From Glaciozyma antarctica PI12 (Eukaryota > Basidiomycota > Microbotryomycetes > Kriegeriales > Camptobasidiaceae): 64,000 nucleotides of DNA. The notes beneath the pieces are model-generated. The model was not told where the DNA came from. It worked only from the letters and a program-made list of their open reading frames with translations, and did not search any database. The stretch covers positions 80,855 through 144,854 of the forward strand of contig KZ627148.1 in NCBI GenBank assembly GCA_002917775.1. The letters run 5' to 3'. The position numbers were made by a program, and so were the translations under genes. Positions 1-9,412 of the stretch are shown here, piece by piece (within the stretch, counting starts at the first letter, position 1; each line of letters begins with the position of its first letter).

Positions 1-32
1 AACACCCTCGGTAACCCCACCTCTTCATCGCG

Positions 33-1211
33 CTAGAACGTCGCCAGCTGCGCGTCGTCAAAAGCGAGGAGCGCGACGAGAGAGTTGTAGTTGTGAGAGC
101 GTATGCCGGCGTTGAGGAAGCGGGAGGCGTGGGGTGCGAGAGAGGGGGAGATTTGATGTAGGAGAGAGGTGAGAAGCGGCAGGAATGGGTGGTCGTGGAA
201 GGCGGGGGAGGGGGCGCGGAGTTGAGAGGTCGAAGCGATGGGTCGTTGAGGAGAGGGGGACCTTCCCTGACGCTTGCTGGGCGGGGAGACCTGCTCCTCC
301 TCGTCGAAATCACTCGCCTCCTCCTCCTCCTCCTCGTCGGATTGCGCTTGACCCCCGCTCTTCCGTGTGCCGCGTTTCTGCATGTTCCTTGTTCGGCCGC
401 CACGGCTTGAGCACTTTGGGCTCATGATCATGATCATGACGACCTTGAGCACCTACCAATCTTCCTCGAGTCCATCCTTGTTCACATCGACCGGTCTCGC
501 GTACACCGACGCCGTGCAATGGGGGTACGCAGGTCGAGGACAGCGCAGGATGAGAGGAAGGAGCGAGGGGGCGAGGGTTGGAGAGGTGTAGACGGTGCAG
601 TTGTAGCCTTGAGAATGAAGGGCGAGGGAGAAGGCTGAGTAGAGAGCGTGGCGAGTGGGGAAGATGGTGCCGACGGCAAGGAGGGTGGAGGAGGTCTGCG
701 AGAAGGGAGGGTCAGGCTGCGTACGGCTGGTCTAGAGAAGTACGTACAGGGCTCGGAGCTCTTTCAAAGAAGGCGGTCCTGAACCTCTTTGGAGGAGGAG
801 TCCACGAAGGATCCTGAAGCCTCTCCGCCTCGGCACCATGCGTATGCTCAGCGCGCGCCTTGTCGCCGACGACCCACCCCGCAACTCCCCCACTAGGCTC
901 ACCACAAACGCACAAGTTCCTTCCCGCCTTGCCTCGCCAGAACGAGTTGCCGCGACTGCACCGCGCCGCTCCTCCCTGCTCCCGAGAGTAAAGCACGTCC
1001 ATGTTGATCCCTAGAGCTGCGCGGTTGGCCGCGACGCAGGCGTGGAAGAAGGCGGCTTGAGTGGGGAAGTGCTCTCCCGCTCCTGGAATGCGGGGCTTGG
1101 TGGAGGAGGAGGGGGACTACGTGGGCGGGAGGTCAGTGAGGGAGGATGAGGGGGTGGGGCACGGGAGCTGACCGAGGCCACGGCGTTCTGCCATGCTGAG
1201 ATTGGAGTTGC
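33..1211 (-). pseudogene. FAR1-like tandem zinc-finger family, copy A (decayed)
   Basis: This is a member of the multicopy family that recurs across the window. Module 1 (about 760-1130) opens with GAGEHFPTQAAFFHACVAAN and has a Cys...Cys-x-Cys...W-V...H-T-H pattern. Module 2 (about 420-680) has VGTIFPTRHALYSAFSLALH, RCPRPAYPHC, then a Trp and a HDHDHE cluster. An acidic linker follows, then a C-terminal helical module (33-200) ending ...LLTSLLHQISPSLAPHASRF. Module 2 is broken: after the Trp there is an in-frame TAG, and the HDHDHE motif lies in another frame about 7 nt too close, so a small deletion is inferred. A small exon at about 1173-1211 with good splice sites leads into module 1; anything further upstream is unresolved. 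The function is unknown; the fold suggests DNA binding. I read it as a pseudogene, although indel errors in the assembly could mimic this. Confidence 0.55.
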
Positions 1212-1323
1212 CTGTGAAGTAGAACTAGTTAGCTGTCGTTCCTGGCCCTCTCTCTCCTCCCGCTGCCGCGAACGAGGTGCTCACACCCGTTGTGACCGTT
1301 CCCCCAGATGCTTCTCTCTCCCT

Positions 1324-1857
1324 CTACTGGTCGCCCTTGCTTGGTACGAGGCGATTGCTCGGGGGAGCTGTGCAGAGTCTCCATTGAGGCGTGAGTTTGC
1401 AGGCGACGGGGAGAATGAGAGAAGACGGGAAGAAACAAAGGCGAGCTCGCTGCTCGACTGCCGTCTTCGCCCCGGAAGCGGCTCCCCCTCCCACCTCCTT
1501 CCTCAGTGTCTCCCAGTCGAATCCAAAGCAGGAAATGGGCTGGATGAGGTGTATCGTAAAGATCCCCTGCAAGGCAGCCGCTGGAATGCGCTGCAGCACC
1601 CACAGCGTGGCGAACAAGATGCTTTCGCAGCGTCTCATCTTGACGTCGAGTATGGTGGTACTGAAGCCGTATTTGCGATCTACAGCAGCCAATTTACTCC
1701 TCAAGCTACTCTCCAGCAGCACTGGAGACTGGAAGACTGCTGGGCAGCTTCCTGGAGATAACTCTTTCTGCGAATCTACAAATGCGAGCGTTTCGCTGAG
1801 CGAGATAGACCTCTCTCCGAAGCTGTTCGACATCGAATCGTGGATGACTTGCAACAA
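1324..1857 (-). other. Open but unassigned stretch upstream of copy A
   Basis: About 178 codons are open on the minus strand. I do not recognise the product. It lies directly upstream of the decayed family copy, so it may hold an earlier exon or a badly eroded first module of that gene. No Cys/His pattern is good enough to claim this. The opposite strand is also open over part of the interval, which weakens the case for coding. Confidence 0.2.
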
Positions 1858-1942
1858 TTACGTCCCGTCCTTCCTTGCCCAATAATTCCCTTTCCTTGTC
1901 CCAAGGTATACACAGAGTACAACTCCCTCGAGAGAGAGGTCC

Positions 1943-4201
1943 CTACATGGAGTGGACGTACGAGTCCTTGCTCCATCCTCGGACCTTCTTGCCGTAGAGC
2001 CACAGCAGGATGGATCCTCCGAGCGTGAAGATGATCGTCATGCCCGTGTTGACCATAATAGGAGCGATGAAGCCGCTCTTGAGGATCCACGGGATGAGGA
2101 ACTGGGAGACGCCTGCTCGAAATCCGTCAGACTTGCGAAGACGAGCGAGAGGAGCTAGAGGAGGACTCGCCGTATCCCCACAGGTTTTTGTTGACGGTCA
2201 TGGTAACGAGAAACTCTCCTGAGACGGGCTTGTAGCAGTCGATAGCGTACGCGATCGAAATAGGAGGAAGCGCAGCGACCTGCCATCCAATAGCTCCGTA
2301 CCTGCGAAGAACCTCGTCAGCTTTGCTCCTCACGCACGAAGACGAAACGCAAGGACGTACCCGAGGATGACGATGATCTTCCAGTCCCAAAGCCTGTCGT
2401 AGCCCTGCGAATAAATTAGGTGCATTCAGAGGGAAGAGAGAGGGCGGACGTACGACGGCGACAATGGCGCTACCAAGCGCAAGTATCCCGACGAAGGGCC
2501 ATAGAGCCGGAAGACGCATCTCGGGCTCGCGAATCATGCGGTTCCGCTTGGTCGAGAAGCGACTGAGGAAGTCGCCAGCGGGACCAGCAGTGACGAGTCC
2601 GAGTAGAGCACCTCCAAGGACTTTAGGGAGCGAAATGTCAGCGAGAGCGAGGGCAGCAAGGAGCGAGGTACTGACCAGCCAGGTTCGTGTATCCCACCGA
2701 GGCGGCGCTGAAGTTGTACGGGGGTGCGGCGAAGACGAAGGATTGGGTGAGGTTGAGGATGAGGAAGCAACTCGAACTCCACGAGGTGACGAAAGACGCA
2801 AAGTGAACGATGGGGAAGATAAAGAGGGTCCAGGGGGTGACGATGTCGCGAAGGAACGACTTCTTGGATCCGGTGAACGTAGGGATCGGGCTCATCTGGT
2901 GCTTGTTGGGGCGTCCCTTGCCGAGGTTGTCGTCGACGTGCTTCTCGACGATCACGTCCTCGAACTTCTCCTGCTCCGAGGAATCCTTGAGGCTGGCATC
3001 GACTCCGGCGGGGCCGGCGGGGATGGTCTCGTCGTCGCGGTTCCACTGAAACGTCTCGTTAGCTAGCAGCTCCACTCTGGGAGACAGCGTTGACGCACCT
3101 TGGTCTCGGGGAGGAAGACGAGCATGGCGACGATGAGAGCTCCGAAGAGAGCGACGTTGAGCCACCTGCGATTCGGTGAGCGAAGTTAGCGCCGGTGCAG
3201 AAAATCGAACAAGCGAAAGAGGACGCACCAGAACGAACGCCATCCGTGAGCATCACTGATAGCGCCAGCGACGACGGGTCCGACCATGAGGGAACCGAAG
3301 TACGCCCACCAGTACAAGCCCATCCACGCGCCGCGCTGATCGATGAAGACAACTGCGCGCAGGAATCGTTAGCGACTGCGATCGTTGGCTCAAGAAGAAC
3401 GCTCACGGTCGGCAATAATCATAGGAGGAAGCGTCTCTGCTGGTCCGGCTCCGAAACCGTTGAGGATTGATGCTCCCATGAAGGATGCAGAGTCCTTGGC
3501 CACGGCACGCCAGATCATCGACGCGAGGCAAACGACGCAGGAAATGATAGCACAGGGACGCCTTCCGAATTGCGTTGCGACAGGGACCCAGAACTGTGCG
3601 AAGAGAAGTCAGCGAGATTCGAGGTGCGAAAATGGGGACAATGCACTCACAAAGTTGGAGAAGCCGAGCACAAGAATCGTGACGCCGATATAGTTGATAA
3701 CCTCCTCAACGGTGTCTCCAAACTCGCCGATGTAGTATGGGATCTGGGAGGAGAGCGAGAGAGGACCGAAGCCTGCGTGCGCCAGAAGACGACCTGTCAG
3801 CTCCCACCCTCTCCTCCTCAAAACAACGACGACGACACGAACACACCCTGGATAAATCCGAGAAGAACGGCGCAAGTGAGCGCTCCCGTCTTCCAGAGGG
3901 GAGTCCAGTTGAGTGGGTCGGCGGGGTCGTTCGAGGGCTGAGGCACGAGAACTCCTTGAGATCCCTTGACAAATTCGACTCCTGCAACATCGGTCCTGCG
4001 AGTTAAAGAAGTCGTAAGCTACTTGCGCCCCAACACGTCGGCCACCGCCTGAGCAAGCCTGAGAGAAAGGCGAATCGTTCGCTGTTTCCGCTATGTGGGG
4101 GGAGGTGATGAAGAGGAGACGTACATGACCTCAGTTCCTGGGTAGATGTCAATGCCGAGCTCTGCTTCGAGCCGACGAATGTCGGTGTGCATGTCAGACA
4201 T
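1943..4201 (-). CDS. Major facilitator superfamily transporter (DHA1/HOL1-like)
   Basis: A multi-exon, roughly 12-TM plasma-membrane transporter. The start at 4201 (MSDMHTDIRRLEAELGIDIY) is followed by an intron. The typical fungal DHA1 lead-in LVPQPSNDPADPLNWTPLWK (about 3.9 kb) precedes TM1. The exon at 3.4-3.6 kb reads ATQFGRRPCAIISC, the loop 2-3 motif of the family. A hydrophilic central loop rich in Asp, Glu and Lys (about 2.85-3.05 kb) separates the two halves. The last exons carry CYKPVSGEFLVTMTVNKNLW, typical of HOL1-type and related MFS proteins, then a final TM and the end KDSYVHSM (stop 1943-1945). All exon joins that I followed keep frame. The substrate cannot be read from sequence; polyamine, cation or drug export are possibilities from the family. 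The gene stands alone, with no co-directional partner. Confidence 0.85.
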
Positions 4202-5569
4202 GGTTGCTGCTGAGTGGGGTGGCTGGTGGGGCTCGAGTTGCCGAAGGTCGAAGTGGCTGGCGGCTGGCGAACGAGGAAGACGATAGAGCGCCCAAAGGAG
4301 CTGCGATAGAGTGGTAGAAAGGAGAGAGCGAAGGAGTGGAAGCCAGCGAGTCCAAGAGGGAAGCGGAAGGAGGGGCTCCGCGAATGTGGGGGGAGGGCCG
4401 TGATCCACTCTCACGTTCTCCGGTCGCGCGCGCCCTTCTGACTGCCCTGGGCGCCGGAAGAAGGAAATCCGCGTTCCCCTTCCACGAAAAGAAATTCAGA
4501 GTCTGGCCTGGCCTTCTCTCGGAAGAAATGGCGGTCAAAAAACGGCCGATGGTGGGGCACTCGGGAGGGGGTGGAGAGGTGGGGCTGAGTGCGAGTCGTC
4601 GGTCCTTGTTAATGTAGACCGAGGAACGCAGTAGGCAGGGCAAATCTGGCACGCCGTACGAGCGAAGCACAACTGGAGCGAGCGTCCTCGGCACCCAAGA
4701 CCGTCGGGAAGCGAGTTCCTTTAGTTTTCGCCTGAATTGTTGCCCCGGAAAACGGAGACTGCTCTTGAAGTCTGTCAGCAGAGCTTCCGTGCCTCGGAGA
4801 GGTAGACCGGCTAGTGAATCCGAACTGGGAGGCGCCGGCGCGGGAACACCTGCAGTGAAGGTGAAGCGTGCGGGATCAGTGACCTGAGAGCGCGAGGGGT
4901 TCTGCACGTACGTGGTGAGCTGTTCGTTGGGTGGTGGAACTTGAGCGGTAGAGACAAGGAGAGACGAGGGACTGTGTGGGGGGTTGGGGGACCTGGCTGC
5001 GAAGCCTCTCGCTACGGAGAAATTGAACTTTGGTGGAAGCGTGCTGATCGTCACACTAAGAGAAGCAACAATTAGTGAAGGCCTGAAACTGGCCTGAAGT
5101 ATCTGGTGATTTCTGGTGATTTGAGAAGAGGAAAGCAAAAGCGGTTGTCGAGGTTGTCGCCTCCCGCTACCGGACTCCGACGAAGTCGCTGCTGCCCTTC
5201 GTCTCCGCCTGTGTTCCTCGCAACCGTGGTGGATGAGACTTTTTCGCACATACAACTCATCCACTGCAAGTTTCTCGCCCGCCACCAGACCTCACCCGGC
5301 GATACCCCCTCGCAAGACCCTCACATATCTTTGCTTCCGAGTGAGCTTTTCAAGGTCGCTTGCTCGCTTCTTGTCAAGTACAGTGCTGCACTTAAAGATG
5401 TAAATAGCTCTTTGAAGCCCAACGACAAAAAGGACGAGTGGAAGCCTCTGAAAAGCCCCAGGTACGAAGCGAGCGAGCGAGCACTGGCAGATCTCGCCAG
5501 GTGATTGCTGCTGCCGGCGATGGTATTCCCACCAGCAATGCGTGTCTATCCTCGCCCCTCTCCAGATTC
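4202..5569. other. Intergenic region, no recognised gene
   Basis: This lies between the transporter start and the end of the ferric reductase pseudogene. A long minus-strand open frame (4194-5285) and a 132-codon plus-strand frame (5106-5504) are present. Neither shows a domain, a plausible splice pattern or family similarity. The part next to 4201 presumably holds the transporter promoter and 5' leader. The plus-strand frame ends in Lys/Glu-rich sequence and could be a relic, but I cannot assign it. Confidence 0.4.
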
Positions 5570-7913
5570 TCACCAGTCAAAGTCATCCGTAAACAGCTCG
5601 ACCTCCTCCGCACCCACTCCCCCAGTCCTCCCAAGCATGATGAGCTTCTGCCGCTCAGCAACCGCGTTCCGAACGTCCATCGTAAGGCTCGGTCCTCCGC
5701 AGCTTCCGATTCCGACTGATGATCCTCGCTGGACGCTGGAGAGTGACGAGGTGATGAGGCTGGCGAGGTTGGGCCGGCCGTACGTTACGTTCCAGGGACT
5801 GGTGCTGATAAGAATAGTCAGCGGGAGATGGAGAGCTGAGAGGTCAACGTTCGGATCGAACAGTGGTCGGGAAGATCTCAGCAGCGGCTCAATCTCACAG
5901 GACTCTTCGCTCAGCCGCACTTTCTTGTCTGCACCTGTGACGAAGAGGTGCACGCTGATGGTGCCTGCAGGAACGAGCGATGAGCTAGACGCAATCTGTT
6001 CCTTGAACCAGCTCCTCGCCTCTACCAGCGAGAAAACCCCATCAGCGCCATCTTCGCAACGAGCCAAGAAAAGACGCACCCTCCTCTCGCACGACCCAAA
6101 CCACCTCAACCCTCCTCGTCCTCACTCCCTCATCCCCCCTCCCAATTCCCTCGCACACCTCCTCCAAAAGCGCCGTAACAAAGCTCGCTCCCGCTCCTCC
6201 CGCAAAAAGTAGGACCGTCTCATGCCTCCCAATCCTCGCGCCCGCCAATCCTCCGTATGGCCCTTCCAGAAGAACCGCCGTCAATTTTCCGCTCTCCGCA
6301 AGCCCGAGCAAGCGAGGTCCTAATCCCTCTGCAGGATTGATGCGCAGCAGGACGATCATTGTCCGTTCCTTTGAATCGGCGGAGGGACAATTGGGTGTAG
6401 GGGTGGGATTCGAGAGGGAGGGCGGAGAGAAAGTTGAGGAAGTAGTGCTGGCCTGCGGTCCAGCGGTGTGAGGTGAGGGAGGGAATGGTGAGGCGGACGG
6501 CGCCGCAGGGGAGGGCGACGAGGGTGCCGCGAGGCCCAGAGGTATTCCCTGCGTGGGAGTTAGCGAGGGAGACCGAAGAGGTCAAAGAACGGACCAGGAG
6601 GTGAGAAGCTGCAAACAGTGTGTGAGCGGAGGTACATCGGTTGTTCGGGTGAGTGCGTACGTTCTGGCAGTGATAGTAGAAGAAGCCCGAGAAAATGATG
6701 GCTGAGACAACGTGCAGAATCTTGAAGGTCTCGTAAAAGCGATTTCGGAAGGCCGCAAACGACCCCCAGCAGAGCCACACGAGGGGTACGAGCGCTGCGA
6801 ATCCTGACCAGAAGTACTGCACAAGTGCATAAGTCCTCTGCGTCAAACGCGGAAGAACGAACGCACCGGCACGCCCCGCACAATCCAGGTGAAGTAGAAC
6901 TGAGAGTAGCCGTCCGGGTTCAGCCCATCAGTGTTGGGACGGATCTCGCGGGTTCCCTGTATGACGAAAGGAATCGTATGTATGAGGGAGAGCAGGACTT
7001 CCGAGAGGGGATCAGCCGAAACGCCTGCTGCGAAGGAGGGAGAAACTCACAAAAGAGGTGCGAGACCCATTGATGGAAGACCTGCAGCTTCTCGTGCGAG
7101 TATCTAATGACGAAGGTAACAAGGTTCCATTTTGAGCCGAACGCCCTAAGAAAAACAAGCATTAGCGAGGAAGCAAATTAAGGGAGGAGAAAAGTGCGGC
7201 GCACAGGACGAAGGGGAAGCAGGCCACTGCGAAGAGGCCTGAACGATCGTTCAGCGAGCTGCTGGCTTCTGTTGAAATCGGGAAAACCTACCCGCTCGAA
7301 GTGCCAACGGCGACCAGCCGACATCCCACCTCGAGCGATAGTAAGGCTGAACAGAGAACAACCAACCTGCGCACAGAGGATCAGCTTCCTGCTCACCCTC
7401 AAGCTCTCCACTCTCCAATGTTCAGCACTACGCACCACCGATGAAGAGCCACAGCGCAGTGACGAGGAGGATAACGCCGAGGGTCGGAAAGCGGATGAAC
7501 CCGACCGCGCGCGGCTGGGAGCAGGCGAGATAGCGCACGGCGGCGGTTGCGCGGCGAGAGAGCGCTTTCGAAGCTATGTGAGCTCCTACTCTGCGATATG
7601 GATGTTCAGATCAGCTCAAGATCCGGCGGAAAACGCGTGGAAGCTTACCTGGTCCGGCGAAGGCGCGTGAGGAGGTTGCTCAAGCCGAACTAGGCGATCC
7701 CTCCGAAGAAGAAGTAGAGACCTCCCCGCGCGTCTGGAGAAGGTCGCGGCTAGTCAGCACGCGTCTGCGATGGTCCTGGCGCGAGGAGAAGCGTCGTGGA
7801 GACAGCGGGAGAGAAAACTTGCACTCGGGCGCCTCCCACCAGGGATCGACGAGCTGCTCTGCCCTCTCGGCGTCGGTGAGGCCGCCGGCAACGAGGAAGA
7901 CGAGCGTCGACAT
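5570..7913 (-). pseudogene. Ferric-chelate reductase (FRE family), inactivated copy
   Basis: A paralogue of the intact reductase at 9413-11875, with the same exon order. It starts at 7913 (MSTLVFLVAGGLTDAERAEQ) and ends with EEVELFTDDFDW. Three lesions show against the intact copy. (1) In the first TM exon, GGIA is followed by TAG at 7690-7692 where the paralogue has Leu. (2) Near 6531, about 74 bp are missing between the EYLWA and RGTL blocks, which deletes the last TM helix and shifts frame. (3) About 17 bp are missing after ESHPYT (near 6362-6395), shifting frame again. The heme-His helices (KLQVFHQWVSHLF; FKILHVVSAIIFSGFFYYHC), the FAD motif HPYT, the NADPH motif FAGGAGASFV and the SCG motif are still recognisable, so the decay looks recent. 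Several independent lesions make assembly error an unlikely sole cause. Confidence 0.85.
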
Positions 7914-8147
7914 GCGCACGTCGAAGCAGCTTCTCAAAGAGCAGAACCGTTCGGATCTAATCTTTGAACGGACGGGAGAACACTGCCGGCGCAGTGCCTT
8001 GGCGTCGCATGGCCGTCGACGACGACGAGCTCGAACTCGAACGAAAGGCAAGGTACTATCCAGCACTGCTGAAGCGCACGATGAGCAGTTCAGCGAACTA
8101 CGACGCAGCGAAAGCAACGCACGAAATAACAGCGCTAAATTCCGTTC

Positions 8148-8352
8148 CTACGCGAAGGTCTTCCTCAACTCCCCCACCTTCTTCGCCAACAGCTCCCTCT
8201 GCAGAAGCAGCACTCCCTCCTCCTCCAACACCTTGCGTAAGCGCTCCTCGGGAAGGAGAAGGAACGCCACGAAACTACTGCGGCTTTGCAGCCCCCGAGC
8301 GTGCAGGAGGGGAGCGAGGTTGGCGAAGGAAGGGGAGAGGGCGGAGAGGAGG
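8148..8352 (-). pseudogene. C-terminal helical module of the FAR1-like family, orphan fragment
   Basis: The frame reads LSALSPSFANLAPLLHARGL, then a helix with PEERLRKVLEEE, and ends LLAKKVGELRKTFA. This is the same module that closes the family copies at 12.2, 31.7 and 40.2 kb. No zinc-finger modules precede it; upstream on the minus strand the frame runs into five Ns and then MED16-like sequence. A second, degraded copy of its first half follows at about 8440-8544, so the module was partly tandem-duplicated here. It is a fragment and not a gene. Confidence 0.6.
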
Positions 8353-8357
8353 NNNNN
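8353..8357. other. Five-base run of N
   Basis: Unresolved bases exactly at the junction between the family C-terminal module and MED16-like sequence. This suggests the assembler had difficulty joining repeated sequence here. Confidence 0.95.
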
Positions 8358-8440
8358 CTCCCCCCTCGTTCCGACCTCAACTCTCGTCGCCGCCACTCTC
8401 CCCCAATCCTCGCCACCCCACCGACCCCAAACAACACCCC
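8358..8440 (+). repeat. Fragment similar to MED16 coding sequence
   Basis: Directly after the Ns, the first ~40 bases match MED16 sense sequence at about 26.35-26.39 kb (coding SPLVPTSTLVAAT). The match then continues with substitutions and small gaps through the ATPPTP region. It has no start and no splice context, and is interrupted by the second family C-terminal relic. Confidence 0.6.
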
Positions 8441-8544
8441 TCGTAAGGGGGGAAGAAGAAAGGACACCACACAACTACTGCGTCTTTGCCGCCCCCGAGC
8501 GTGCGGAGCGAGGTTGACGAAGGAAGGGGAGAGGGCGGAGAGGA
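8441..8544 (-). pseudogene. Second, degraded half-copy of the family C-terminal module
   Basis: The minus strand reads LSALSPSFVNLAPHARGRQ. This is a close repeat of the 8148-8352 module, lacking two Leu codons and followed by unrelated frame. Its 5' edge coincides with the purine-rich string GGGGAGAGGGCGGAGAGG, which also occurs in MED16 at the position where the next MED16 segment resumes. A microhomology-driven join is a plausible origin. Confidence 0.5.
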
Positions 8545-8706
8545 ATGGATGCTGGGAAGTGGGGGGCGTTTGAGATTGGGTGGGAGGTACGGTGCGCTTG
8601 TGGAGGATTGTGGGTTGCGGAGGGGTAATGGAGAGCTGTTCTTCGGGTTCGTCAAGGGAGAGAGAGGTCCCGTTGCCTGCTCGCTTTGCGAAGCACTCTT
8701 TCGGCA
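8545..8706 (+). repeat. 162-bp exact duplicate of the MED16 3' end
   Basis: By eye, every base matches the reverse complement of 26031-26192. The segment covers the MED16 C-terminal residues from MDAGKWGAFEIGW through RCACGGLW, the TAA stop and the 3' flank up to the edge of the assembly gap. It is in a pseudogene context here, since nothing upstream restores a MED16 frame. The exact identity indicates a recent duplication or an assembly artefact. Confidence 0.85.
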
Positions 8707-9412
8707 CTTTTTTGAGCTGCTCCACTTCCAGTGCCCACAAGATTGCTCTTCTCCTGCTCTTCTCAGTGACTCAGTGGGCGCAGTGCCGTCGTCGCTGGCG
8801 AGGACGTCGTCTGAGCCAAATCTGCTGGCTCCGCAGAAATCGCGCACCGGATCAGAGCCGCCTCGCCTTGCCGCGAAGACTTGGACGCGGGCGCCCGGGC
8901 TGATTTTGCTCGTCTTCCTTCTCCTTTTCCTGCCTGTCGTCTCACCTTTACCGAGCTCTACGCTAGACCTTCGTCCTCGGAGGGCTCACAGCTCCGTACA
9001 GCCGTCAGGACGACCTCCAACAACGTCTGGATCGTGTCCGACACCTCGACGCCGCTCCAGCTTCTCCATCCGAATTCGGTACTTTCTCTCGACCTTCTCT
9101 CGTCGTCTCCTCACTAAAACGATCTCACGAAAGCCTTCCCGACCGTGTGCATACACACAGCTATTGTCTGCTTTGGTGCCTCCCTCGTCGCAGCCTCCCA
9201 ACCTCGCCGTTGCCTGTTCTTCTCCCTCGATGCATTCCTTCTTCTCTCGCGCTTCCCCACTGCTGCCTCGAGCATACCCTCGATACGGCGACTCCTTTTC
9301 TTTCGGCCAAGGGTTCCTAAGTCACCCGGCTAGGGCGCCTAAAGCCCCGCCGCGCGGCCAGGCTCTCCCTCCCTCTCCCCCTCAACCGATCTCGACACTT
9401 CACCACTTCAGG

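Larger units (their letters stand above)
7914..9412. other. Spacer between the inverted ferric reductases, holding a chimeric scar
   Basis: The interval between the two divergent reductases contains no intact gene that I can support. Its middle part (8148-8706) is a mosaic of zinc-finger-family C-terminal sequence and MED16 3'-end sequence, described separately. The remainder, 8707-9412, presumably contains the promoter of the intact reductase. Long open frames here run through on the plus strand but show no domain. Confidence 0.5.

Noticed and set aside
423-445. ATGATCATGATCATG looks like a simple repeat
   Set aside because: On the minus strand it encodes the His/Asp-His cluster HDHDH that matches the HxH end of a family zinc-finger module, so it is coding-derived.
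4194-5285. Long minus-strand open frame (363 codons)
   Set aside because: It has no domain, is low-complexity Ser/Arg/Pro-rich, overlaps the transporter start, and GC-rich DNA yields such frames by chance.
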